Assembly: GCA_016290335.1 (NCBI GenBank)
Contig: JAEETM010000128.1
Span: 1 to 7,253 of the forward strand
Length of the DNA stretch: 7,253 nucleotides
Direction: 5' to 3'
Origin: Treponema sp.
GTDB taxonomy: Bacteria > Spirochaetota > Spirochaetia > Treponematales > Treponemataceae
This document shows, one piece after another, positions 1-6,454 of this stretch. Every line of letters starts with the position of its first letter. Positions within the stretch are counted from its first letter, which is position 1. A program made the translations under genes and the position numbers. A model generated the notes under the pieces. It ran no database searches. It was given only the letters and a program-made list of their open reading frames with translations, and was not told the origin of the DNA.

Positions 1-119
1 ACAACAAGCCATTCATCTTCATATAAGATTTCAATCCGCTCGCGGCCATAATCTTTTTTATGCTCCCGCTTATACTGAGTAGAAGGCTTTACGTAATGAT
101 TTGCAGTTTTAGTATCCAT
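1..119 (-). CDS. Probable RluA-family pseudouridine synthase, N-terminal 39 codons only
   Basis: The gene runs off the left edge of the window, so only the first 39 codons are visible, read from an ATG at 119-117. The fragment starts with a very basic, hydrophilic stretch of about 25 residues (HYVKPSTQYKREHKK). It then enters RIEILYEDEWLVV, which resembles the opening strand of RluA/RsuA-type pseudouridine synthases, usually followed by NKPAGL. That continuation and the catalytic aspartate (HRLD motif) lie outside the window, so the assignment rests on a short motif. If it is correct, the enzyme isomerises uridine to pseudouridine in rRNA or tRNA. The start has only a weak Shine-Dalgarno (GGA, 9 bases upstream). 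The gene lies 46 bases downstream of the HAD phosphatase gene on the same strand and is probably co-transcribed with it, but a good extended -10 sits in the gap. Confidence 0.6.
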   Translation of the reverse strand, partial: MDTKTANHYVKPSTQYKREHKKDYGRERIEILYEDEWLV

Positions 120-150
120 TAGTTATTTTCCATAATAATAAGGCTTTTGT

Positions 151-159
151 ATTATAGCA
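151..159 (-). promoter_or_regulatory. Extended -10 promoter candidate for the RluA-like gene
   Basis: On the minus strand, TGCTATAAT is a perfect extended -10 (TG-n-TATAAT, with the hexamer at 156-151), just after the HAD stop codon. Transcription would start near 144 and leave a leader of about 25 bases before the ATG at 119. The -35 region falls inside the end of the HAD gene and is poor (TTTTGG at 17-base spacing), which an extended -10 can tolerate. The downstream gene may therefore have its own promoter in addition to read-through. Confidence 0.45.
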
Positions 160-165
160 TAAAGC

Positions 166-819
166 TTAAAGCTCCAAAAGATTTCTAACATTATCTACTA
201 TACAATCTGCATCTGCCGCTTCAAGCTCCTGCCTGCTGCCATAACCATACAACACACCGCAGGACTTAATTCCGTTCTTTTTTGCCCCGATGATGTCATG
301 CTCGCGGTCGCCAATCATAAGAACCTTGGATTTGTCAAAGCCTGTTTTATCCGCTTCCCTACACTTCTCCAAAGCATACTCAATCACTTCTTCTTTTTTA
401 CTGCGGGTTTCGTCCATGTTACTGCCACAGATAAAATCAAAATATTTTGCCAGCCCAAAATGCTCCAGAATCTTTACAGAATATTCTTCCGGTTTTGAAG
501 TTGCCACAAGAAGATGTTTTCCCTTTGACTGCTGCTGGGCAAGGACCTCTTCAATTCCGTCATAAACTTTATTTTCAAAAATACCCTTCTGTGCAAAATA
601 TTCACGGTACTTTTTTACACCTTCCATACATCTTTCTTCATCAAAGCCAAACTCTTTCTGAAAGGTAGTAACAAGCGGTGGCCCTATAAAAGTACAAAGC
701 TTTTCGTAAGATGGCACTTCCAGCCCGAAATATTTAATGGCATGAACAAAGGAATTGGTAATTCCTTCTGCAGGGTCGGTAAGTGTACCATCCAAGTCGA
801 AAAAGTAATAATCAAACAT
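166..819 (-). CDS. HAD-superfamily hydrolase (phosphoglycolate phosphatase / 5'-nucleotidase-like)
   Basis: This is a complete 217-residue phosphatase of the haloacid dehalogenase superfamily, with the small helical cap of subfamily IA and the usual length for that group. All four HAD motifs are visible, numbered from the ATG at 819: motif I DLDGTLTD (nucleophile D8, acid/base D10), motif II VATSKP (S108), motif III lysines in RSKKEEV (K141/K142) and motif IV GDREHD (D171, D175). The cap holds DPAEGITNS and FIGPP, typical of the phosphoglycolate phosphatase/PpaX/5'-nucleotidase-like branch. The sequence supports a small soluble phosphomonoesterase but does not fix the substrate. A GTG at 825 would add two residues. 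I prefer the ATG because it places MFDYYFFDLDG in the usual position, but neither start has a clear Shine-Dalgarno. The gene is divergent from nagB and lies directly upstream of the RluA-like gene. Confidence 0.9.
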   Translation of the reverse strand: MFDYYFFDLDGTLTDPAEGITNSFVHAIKYFGLEVPSYEKLCTFIGPPLVTTFQKEFGFDEERCMEGVKKYREYFAQKGIFENKVYDGIEEVLAQQQSKGKHLLVATSKPEEYSVKILEHFGLAKYFDFICGSNMDETRSKKEEVIEYALEKCREADKTGFDKSKVLMIGDREHDIIGAKKNGIKSCGVLYGYGSRQELEAADADCIVDNVRNLLEL

Positions 820-860
820 AGGCACATTTTACAGGTTTTAACCTCTATTTTCTATATGAA

Positions 861-889
861 TAGACAAAAAAAGCCTATATCGGTAAAAT
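861..889 (+). promoter_or_regulatory. Sigma-70-type promoter of nagB
   Basis: TAGACA (861-866), a 17-base spacer and TAAAAT (884-889) differ from the consensus by one base in each hexamer. The predicted start is near 896, giving a leader of about 38 bases before the nagB ATG. The same two hexamers with the same spacing occur in front of the cotH operon. I see no obvious operator palindrome around it. Confidence 0.6.
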
Positions 890-903
890 ATCTTATGTGT
901 CAT
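874..903 (-). promoter_or_regulatory. Possible promoter of the HAD-RluA operon
   Basis: Read on the minus strand, ATGACA (903-898), an 18-base spacer and TATAGG (879-874) form a moderate sigma-70-type promoter. It would start transcription near 867, about 50 bases before the HAD ATG. It overlaps the nagB promoter on the other strand. The -10 match is only four of six, so this is a weak prediction. Confidence 0.3.
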
Positions 904-922
904 CTATAAAAACTAATTTTTT

Positions 923-927
923 AGGAG
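923..927 (+). promoter_or_regulatory. Ribosome binding site of nagB
   Basis: AGGAG lies six bases before the ATG at 934. This is the strongest Shine-Dalgarno in the window together with that of the CotH gene, and it fixes the nagB start. Confidence 0.75.
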
Positions 928-933
928 CATTAT

Positions 934-1737
934 ATGCGATTAATTATCAGACCAGATTACGATGCTGTTTCAAAATGGGCAGCAAACCACATTGCGGCAA
1001 AAATTAACGCTGCAAATCCAACTAAAGAAAAACCATTTGTTATTGGACTTCCAACAGGCTCTACTCCACTTGGAACATATAAAGAGCTTATCAACCTTTA
1101 CAAAGCAGGAAAAGTTTCTTTTGAAAATGTTGTTACCTTCAACATGGATGAATACGTTGGTATTTCTGAAGATCATCCGGAAAGCTATCACCGCTTTATG
1201 TGGGACAATTTCTTCAGCCACATCAATATCAAAAAAGAAAACGTTCATATCCTTAACGGAAATGCAAAAGACCTCGCAAAAGAATGTGAAGATTACGAAA
1301 AAGCTATTAAAGCTGCCGGCGGAATCCGCTTATTTATGGGCGGTGTTGGTGTTGACGGTCACATTGCTTTTAACGAGCCGGGTTCTTCTCTTGCAAGCCG
1401 CACACGCGAAATGGCACTTACACAGGATACAATCATTGTAAACAGCCGCTTCTTTGACCACGATGTAAATAAGGTTCCAAAGACCGCTCTTACAGTTGGT
1501 GTTGGTACAGTTTGCGATTCTGATGAAGTTATGATTTTGATTACAGGCCACAACAAGGCAACAGCCCTTAAGCACGCAGTAGAAGAAGGAATCAGCCAGA
1601 TGTGGACAGTTTCTGCCCTTCAGATGCACGAAAATGCTGTTATTGTTTGCGATGATGATGCAACAGATGAGCTTAAGGTTGGAACTGTAAAATACTTCAA
1701 GGATATTGAAAAGAACAACTACGATAATGCTATATAG
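934..1737 (+). CDS. nagB: Glucosamine-6-phosphate deaminase
   Basis: NagB converts glucosamine-6-phosphate to fructose-6-phosphate and ammonia in the cytoplasm, the step that brings amino sugars (GlcNAc, chitin and peptidoglycan fragments) into glycolysis. The 267-residue protein is full length and aligns with E. coli NagB without a visible length change through the catalytic region. The catalytic residues fall at the E. coli positions: D72 (NMDEYVG), D141 and H143 ([11 protein letters not shown]) and E148. The phosphate-binding loop LPTGSTPLG is at 39-47. Of the E. coli allosteric-site residues, S151, R158 and Y254 are kept, but K160 and T161 are replaced by M160 and A161 (context SRTREMALT), so control by GlcNAc-6-phosphate may be altered. 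It is transcribed alone, with its own promoter, a strong ribosome binding site and a terminator. No nagA or amino-sugar transporter is present in the window. The identification is secure. Confidence 0.97.
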   Translation: MRLIIRPDYDAVSKWAANHIAAKINAANPTKEKPFVIGLPTGSTPLGTYKELINLYKAGKVSFENVVTFNMDEYVGISEDHPESYHRFMWDNFFSHINIKKENVHILNGNAKDLAKECEDYEKAIKAAGGIRLFMGGVGVDGHIAFNEPGSSLASRTREMALTQDTIIVNSRFFDHDVNKVPKTALTVGVGTVCDSDEVMILITGHNKATALKHAVEEGISQMWTVSALQMHENAVIVCDDDATDELKVGTVKYFKDIEKNNYDNAI

Positions 1738-1745
1738 CGAATACG

Positions 1746-1780
1746 GGCTGTTCCAGACGGAGCAGCCTTTATTTTTTCTT
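1746..1780 (+). terminator. Intrinsic terminator of nagB
   Basis: GGCTGTTCC (1746-1754), a four-base AGAC loop and GGAGCAGCC (1759-1767) form a nine-base-pair stem with one G-U pair. It is followed by a T-rich run, TTTATTTTTTCTT. The hairpin begins eight bases after the nagB stop codon. The T run overlaps the stop codon of the converging phosphatase gene (TAA at 1771-1769). On the minus strand the hairpin is not followed by a T run, so it probably does not serve the phosphatase gene well. Confidence 0.88.
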
Positions 1781-3103
1781 AAGAATAATCAGTGTCATAT
1801 CATCTTCGGGTTCTGTGCCGGAAGCAAAAACATCAAGTTCATCAAATAAGGCAGAAAGCTGAGTTTCTACCGGTAGCCCGACAGTACGACTCAAAGATTC
1901 AACAAAAGCTTTATGACCAAAGCTGTCGCCTTTTACATTAGGCTTATCTACAATTCCATCAGTATATAAAATCAATTCATCACCGCTTTTCATTTCTACA
2001 AACAGCGAATCATAAGAAGAAGGAATTGTACTTAATCCTATTGCACCAAATGCCAGCGGCGAGTTTTCTATAAACTGGAACGAACCATTTGATTTTTTAT
2101 AAAGAAGCGGCTTCTGGTGACCGGAGTTTACAAGCTCCACAGAATCCTTTTTAAATCGTAGAAGAATACCTGTAATGTAGTTTTCAATTCCACCCTTTTC
2201 TACAATAAACCGTTCATTTATATTCTGGACAGTCTGCCACAAAGGTTTTGAAAAGCCGTCATAAAACTCCTGAACAATAATATTCTTTGCAAGCAAGGTG
2301 ATAATACCAGATGAAATACCGTGTCCCGAAATATCAAAAATACCAGCACCAAGAAGAGTTCCTGTTCCATCTAAAGAATTGGCACTATAAGCCTTCTGCA
2401 TTTCTTTCTTTGGGTAAAAATCGTACAGGTCACCGGAAACTCCAGCCATAGGAACACATTTAAATGCAACTTCCCAGTTATCAAAATTAATGATTTTCTG
2501 CTGATAGAATGTCTGCTGAATGAATGCAGCCTGTTCAATTTCCGAAGCAAGCAGGTTTTTCTGATCTTTCAATTCATCCTCGGTAAGCTGGATTCTGTGC
2601 TTAAGGAAAGAGGTGAAAATAAAGGAAATCATGTAAACAATCGGAAATCTTGCAGAAAAGAAAGGAGAATATGGATAACAATCATATTTTAAAGGCGTCC
2701 ACATTCCCAAAATAAGCAGCAGAAAAACAACCGCGTTCAGACTGAAAAATGAGATTGTCGGCAGCAGATACAGTGTAAAAAGCGGGATTACCGTCATCCA
2801 GATAATACCAAAACCTTTAGAACCTCCATTAAGAAGGAATACAACTTCAAGAGTGATTATTACAAGCGGTCCCGTAAAATAAAACAGCACAAGTTTTTTA
2901 GTAATATTGATAAACACAAAAGTAATGAACATGGCCGCAGAATATGCAATAGATACAATCACCATGCTTTTATTTCCATCTTTATAGCATATAAAAAGCA
3001 TTAACAGACCAAGAAGACCTATAAGCAGTGATATAAACCACCCTATATGATAATTCTTGTCGCGATTTAATTGTGTTTTTCTTCTTCGTCGTCTATTTCG
3101 CAT
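1769..3103 (-). CDS. Membrane-anchored SpoIIE/RsbU-type PP2C serine/threonine phosphatase
   Basis: The 444-residue protein has a membrane N-terminal half and a C-terminal phosphatase domain. A polybasic start (MRNRRRRRK) is followed by about six hydrophobic segments near 20-40, 46-67, 70-91, 98-114, 117-134 and 152-167. With the basic start inside, the C-terminus also lies in the cytoplasm. A helical linker (about 170-202, ending AAFIQQTFYQQ) is typical of what precedes SpoIIE domains. The metal-binding motifs of an active PP2C are present: SGDLYDFY (D225, D228), FDISGHG (D257), NSGHQKP (326-332), LYTDG (D382) and EPEDDMT (D434, D435). Relatives dephosphorylate anti-anti-sigma factors of the SpoIIAA/RsbV type, but no such partner is in the window. 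No HAMP, PAS or large periplasmic sensor domain is visible, so the membrane part may itself be the sensor. It is the second gene after cotH. A weak AAGGA lies 11 bases before the ATG. Confidence 0.92.
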   Translation of the reverse strand: MRNRRRRRKTQLNRDKNYHIGWFISLLIGLLGLLMLFICYKDGNKSMVIVSIAYSAAMFITFVFINITKKLVLFYFTGPLVIITLEVVFLLNGGSKGFGIIWMTVIPLFTLYLLPTISFFSLNAVVFLLLILGMWTPLKYDCYPYSPFFSARFPIVYMISFIFTSFLKHRIQLTEDELKDQKNLLASEIEQAAFIQQTFYQQKIINFDNWEVAFKCVPMAGVSGDLYDFYPKKEMQKAYSANSLDGTGTLLGAGIFDISGHGISSGIITLLAKNIIVQEFYDGFSKPLWQTVQNINERFIVEKGGIENYITGILLRFKKDSVELVNSGHQKPLLYKKSNGSFQFIENSPLAFGAIGLSTIPSSYDSLFVEMKSGDELILYTDGIVDKPNVKGDSFGHKAFVESLSRTVGLPVETQLSALFDELDVFASGTEPEDDMTLIILKKK

Positions 3104-3122
3104 CCTTTTTTTTATCCTTATT

Positions 3123-6100
3123 CTATTTTGTATGTGTATCTTTAAAAAGTCTTCCGTGATTTTCTAGAATCGTGTATTCATAATTATTATCGGCATAAGT
3201 AAACTTAAGCGTTATACTTACAAAAATTGTTGGCTGCCCGAACAAAAAGCTGCTTTCTTTACTTAAATCAAGTACAGATTTATATAGAGAAAGATTATTT
3301 GGCCAGCGGTTTTCGCCAGTCCACTCTGCATAATATATTCCAGCATCAATGTGCGGTTTTACTCCATCCAAAACAGGACGACCAAAAGTTAAATCCTTAA
3401 ATACAATTGAATAAGTCGGGCTGTCATAATAATAATCAGAATGACTTACCCAATAATTACCCTTTCCACCCTTTGCAGTAACTGTAACTTTCATATCCTT
3501 AAAATCTGAATAGTACCAGTTATTCGCTTCGGACTGAACTGTGAGCCAGACCTCATATTCATGATCTTTTTGAACAAAGGGATAAAGGAATGTACTTGAA
3601 CTGGCATCTGTTGCAATACGGACATTTTCCCTGCCCACAGATTTATCGAGAACATGAATTGCAACATGGTCCCAAACGGAATCGTGAGATTTTGTTATGT
3701 AAAGGCCGTTGTATTTTGGTGTTACTGTTACCGTACAATTGGATGATGTTCCGTTCGGATTTTTTTTAGATTCAGTTTTTGTGACTTTTGCGCCATCTGA
3801 ATCAGAAGAAGAACCTGTTGTGTCTATCTGAAGCTTTTCTTCTGGTTCGGCAGAATCAGGATATTTTACAGATGGATTATTATTTGTATCTTTAAAATAA
3901 TTATCGTAGTTTGCAATAATAGTATATTCGTAATTGATATTGTTATAAGTGAACTTCTGGTTTATATCCACAAAGATTTTTTGTTTACCGCGCAAAAAGT
4001 CTTTTTTAGAACTTAAATCCAAAACAGAATTAGTAAGGGAATCTGTAATTTTGAGGTTATTCGGATATTCTCTATTGTCACTCCAACTGCCATCATCACA
4101 AATCGTTCCTTCAATTCTTTCATTTTCATAAGCTATATTTGGTTTAGTATACTTAAGGCCTGTGAACATAATTGAATAATCTGGACTGTAATAAGAATAG
4201 CCGGAATTAGTAATTCTATAATTGCCTAAACCTCCAGCTGCCTGAACCAGAACACTAACTCCATCATCATTTCGAGCATCTTTGTATTCCCATTTTCCAA
4301 CTTCAGACTGCAAGGTTAGTCCTACTGTATAAAGATGATTTTTCTGAACAAATGGATATAAGAAATTATTTGTTTTTGCATCTGTTACAATTCGTACATT
4401 ATCTTTAGAATCTGTTTTATCGTAAATCTGAATTGAAACATGGTCCCAGACTGAGTTATGAGCTTTTTCAATATAAAGGCCACCATCCCTCACTTCAACT
4501 GAAAGCGTACAATTAGCAGAGCCACCAATTGAAACAGGATTTTTAATTGACTGAGTTACAGAAGAACACTTCAATTCTTCCATTTCTTCGCCAAGGTTCA
4601 GACGGAAATAAAACCGTGTAGCATCAAAAAGATTATTTGATTTTTTTGTAAGACTGTATCCGCCCGGTTGCCATGTATAGTCACCCCAAGACAAAGTTCC
4701 CTGTCGTCCAGTCAAATCAGGACTGTACAAATAAGGCGAAACCATTTCTTTCCAATCCAAAAAGCGCTGACTGCATTTTTCAAAAGTCCACTCGCTGTCA
4801 ACAGCAGAAACTTCCTTTAGCAATTGAGCAAACTTTTCCTTGTACTCCGGAACCATAAAGATTTTATCCATAAGCGGACGACTTGCTCCACGTCCCCAGT
4901 CAAAAGGATCGTGCTCAAAACCACCTTCCTTTATAGAACAGCCCAGGGTATTATCATAATCAAAAGGAATAAGATAAACTTTGCCACTCCCCTTTGAATC
5001 GGTATCAAAATACAAATAGAAATTATTGGCATTTCCCCAGTAATCATCATCCATGCCGCATAAAATATTTACCGCGTAAGTTTTAAGGAAGAAATCTACA
5101 TCAAACCACTTTTCGTAAAAGGCTTTTATCTCACTAATTGCAGAAGAGTCATTTTCATTTGCAGGTTTTGGGAGGGCATTCAGTTCAGTTATAAAGCCCC
5201 TAAACTCGGCAGCAGCAGAATCAAAATCATCTTTATTTGTTTTAAGGTCCATAGAATACTGCTTCCATACATAACCGACACGAGTACCGTATTCACGTCC
5301 ATTTGTTTTAATTCCATCCGGCTGTTTTTCACCCTGGCGAATTACTCTTATATCTTCAACACCCATTTCACCAATGCGGCCCATAGTAAAATCATTTGAA
5401 CACTTCCACAGGTTTCCTTTGTTGTTTTTCCAGGCATTTGAGACATCATTTTCACCCTGTGCCCGAGCCTTGAGTGACTGCTTATTTACTTCTTCAAACA
5501 TTTCGTAAACACCGTAATTTACAGTTGTTGAAGGCTCTGCAGCTTTGGGATTTTCAATATCTTCTATAATCTTTAACGTAAGAGTTGTATGACTTGCTCT
5601 TGGAGCTGTCCATATTCCGTATCTATGGAACAAATCATAACAGAAAATCTCACGTGTACAGGAAGCATCCATTCTCTTTAAGTTAACGCCCTTCATACAG
5701 TTAGACATTTTAAGCTCATCGTCATCATCAAGGAACTCTTCAAAATCTACTTTAAAATGTGTCTGTCTGTAACGGTTATTAGGAAGGCCTTCTGTATCAT
5801 AATAATCACCATTCCAGTCTTTATTCATCTGATTCTGTTCACGACCATTATCAAGTCCCTGCGGACAATAGCGGCTTGTATTTCCACGAAGACGGAATCC
5901 AACATCTTTAATATCCCACTTCATTCCGTCCTTTTCATAAATATAACTTTCGGCATGAACACAGTTTTCGTTTTTATAGAAATATCGGTAATCATTACAA
6001 AGCTTGTTCCATTCACTTCGCCTTATAACAATGGTTGTTTTTCCTAATGTCTGATTATTAAATATAAAATCAAGGCTTTCTTTGCGTGATGAAGAAACCT

Positions 6101-6302
6101 TCGGATTTGTTGAAATTAATTCACTGCGATTTGGTCTGACATAATCACATTCATCAGGTAAATAAAGATCTTCAACCTTTATCTGTGATTGAGGATTCTG
6201 CCCATTTTCCTGATTATTCTGGCTCGAATTGGTAAATAAATCACAACCAATAAATGAAAATATCAAAGCTATAAATAAAATAATTCCAAAAAGCCTTCTC
6301 AT
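3123..6302 (-). CDS. Lipoprotein with CotH-type protein kinase domain and tandem C-terminal repeats
   Basis: This is a 1059-residue secreted protein, predicted to be lipid-anchored and extracytoplasmic. The N-terminus is a lipoprotein signal (MRRLFGIILFIALIFSFIGC) with C20 as the lipidated cysteine, then a Q/N-rich tether (about 26-40). Residues about 88-565 match the CotH kinase family: GFRLRGNTSR (135-144), FKVDFEEF (183-190), VNLKRMD (206-212), NYGVYEMFEEVN (262-273), a D/N-rich loop MDDDYWGNANN (417-427) and IPFDYDNTLG (445-454), where D448 and D450 are the likely metal-binding residues. The family contains the Bacillus spore-coat kinase CotH and many extracellular proteins of anaerobes. 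The substrate here is unknown. Residues 581-806 and 839-1057 are two copies of one unit, joined by an acidic serine-rich linker. A GGGAG ribosome binding site lies six bases before the ATG. It is the first gene of an operon with the phosphatase gene, whose start is 19 bases beyond its stop. Kinase activity is inferred, not shown. Confidence 0.9.
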   Translation of the reverse strand: MRRLFGIILFIALIFSFIGCDLFTNSSQNNQENGQNPQSQIKVEDLYLPDECDYVRPNRSELISTNPKVSSSRKESLDFIFNNQTLGKTTIVIRRSEWNKLCNDYRYFYKNENCVHAESYIYEKDGMKWDIKDVGFRLRGNTSRYCPQGLDNGREQNQMNKDWNGDYYDTEGLPNNRYRQTHFKVDFEEFLDDDDELKMSNCMKGVNLKRMDASCTREIFCYDLFHRYGIWTAPRASHTTLTLKIIEDIENPKAAEPSTTVNYGVYEMFEEVNKQSLKARAQGENDVSNAWKNNKGNLWKCSNDFTMGRIGEMGVEDIRVIRQGEKQPDGIKTNGREYGTRVGYVWKQYSMDLKTNKDDFDSAAAEFRGFITELNALPKPANENDSSAISEIKAFYEKWFDVDFFLKTYAVNILCGMDDDYWGNANNFYLYFDTDSKGSGKVYLIPFDYDNTLGCSIKEGGFEHDPFDWGRGASRPLMDKIFMVPEYKEKFAQLLKEVSAVDSEWTFEKCSQRFLDWKEMVSPYLYSPDLTGRQGTLSWGDYTWQPGGYSLTKKSNNLFDATRFYFRLNLGEEMEELKCSSVTQSIKNPVSIGGSANCTLSVEVRDGGLYIEKAHNSVWDHVSIQIYDKTDSKDNVRIVTDAKTNNFLYPFVQKNHLYTVGLTLQSEVGKWEYKDARNDDGVSVLVQAAGGLGNYRITNSGYSYYSPDYSIMFTGLKYTKPNIAYENERIEGTICDDGSWSDNREYPNNLKITDSLTNSVLDLSSKKDFLRGKQKIFVDINQKFTYNNINYEYTIIANYDNYFKDTNNNPSVKYPDSAEPEEKLQIDTTGSSSDSDGAKVTKTESKKNPNGTSSNCTVTVTPKYNGLYITKSHDSVWDHVAIHVLDKSVGRENVRIATDASSSTFLYPFVQKDHEYEVWLTVQSEANNWYYSDFKDMKVTVTAKGGKGNYWVSHSDYYYDSPTYSIVFKDLTFGRPVLDGVKPHIDAGIYYAEWTGENRWPNNLSLYKSVLDLSKESSFLFGQPTIFVSITLKFTYADNNYEYTILENHGRLFKDTHTK
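3132..3788 (-). repeat. Second C-terminal repeat of the CotH lipoprotein (residues 839-1057)
   Basis: This unit repeats residues 581-806 of the same protein. Shared blocks are SVWDHV (875-880), NVRIATDA (893-900), FLYPFVQK (905-912), the VQSE/GNY/YSPTYSI-like middle, PNNL (1001-1004), SVLDLS (1009-1014), KFTY (1033-1036), NYEYTI (1040-1045) and LFKDT (1052-1056). The first blocks are offset by 258 residues from copy one and the last by 250, so one copy has a small indel near residue 980. The composition, rich in aromatic residues and beta-strand formers, suggests beta-sandwich modules, but I recognise no named family. Confidence 0.85.
3885..4562 (-). repeat. First C-terminal repeat of the CotH lipoprotein (residues 581-806)
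   Basis: This is the first copy of the duplicated module: SVWDHV (617-622), NVRIVTDA (635-642), FLYPFVQK (647-654), PNNL (747-750), SVLDLS (759-764), KFTY (783-786), NYEYTI (790-795) and YFKDT (802-806). At DNA level the identical block CATGGTCCCA recurs at 3665-3674 and 4439-4448 on the plus strand, 774 bases (258 codons) apart. Overall DNA identity looks far lower than protein similarity, so the duplication is old and probably not recombining. Residues 807-838 between the copies are a proline/acid/serine-rich linker. Confidence 0.85.
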
Positions 6303-6308
6303 AAAAAA

Positions 6309-6313
6309 CTCCC
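6309..6313 (-). promoter_or_regulatory. Ribosome binding site of the CotH lipoprotein gene
   Basis: GGGAG on the minus strand, six T residues before the ATG at 6302, fixes the start at the methionine of the lipoprotein signal. Confidence 0.7.
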
Positions 6314-6360
6314 GCTTTAAAATCAGAAATCCCAGTACACAAAAAAGTTTATAGATAAAA

Positions 6361-6389
6361 ATTTTAATTCATTTTTGTTGATTTGTCTA
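6361..6389 (-). promoter_or_regulatory. Sigma-70-type promoter of the cotH-spoIIE operon
   Basis: On the minus strand TAGACA (6389-6384), a 17-base spacer and TAAAAT (6366-6361) predict a start near 6354 and a leader of about 50 bases. The hexamers and spacing are identical to those of the nagB promoter. It lies downstream of the pflB terminator, so the operon is independent of pflB. Confidence 0.6.
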
Positions 6390-6418
6390 ACATTTTTGCA
6401 TAACAAGCGTTGTATTTT

Positions 6419-6449
6419 AAAATAAAAAACCGCCCCGAAATGAGGCGGT
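6419..6449 (-). terminator. Intrinsic terminator of pflB
   Basis: On the minus strand ACCGCCTC (6449-6442), a five-base loop ATTTC and GGGGCGGT (6436-6429) form an eight-base-pair stem with one G-U pair, followed by TTTTTTATTT. It lies about 36 bases after the pflB stop codon and separates pflB from the cotH promoter. The plus strand lacks a T run on the other side, so it works in one direction only. Confidence 0.9.
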
Positions 6450-6454
6450 ATAAG

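Noticed and set aside
119..133. Four-residue mini-ORF (ATG to TAA) whose stop overlaps the RluA-like start codon
   Set aside because: A TAATG overlap could couple translation, but the peptide MENN is too short to support and is expected by chance in AT-rich DNA.
823..825. GTG start for the HAD gene, two codons upstream of the chosen ATG
   Set aside because: It has no Shine-Dalgarno either, and the ATG at 819 gives the usual distance to the first HAD motif. It cannot be fully excluded.
962..1441. Plus-strand ORF of 159 codons inside nagB
   Set aside because: It is a frame-shifted shadow of nagB, whose own frame has all catalytic residues and a strong ribosome binding site.
1746..1767. Bidirectional terminator serving both nagB and the converging phosphatase gene
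   Set aside because: On the minus strand the hairpin is followed by CGTATTCGC rather than a T run, so good termination is predicted only for nagB.
5757..6047. Plus-strand ORF of 96 codons inside the CotH gene
   Set aside because: It is antisense to the conserved start of the kinase domain and has no start signals. Its hydrophobic look comes from complementing charged codons.
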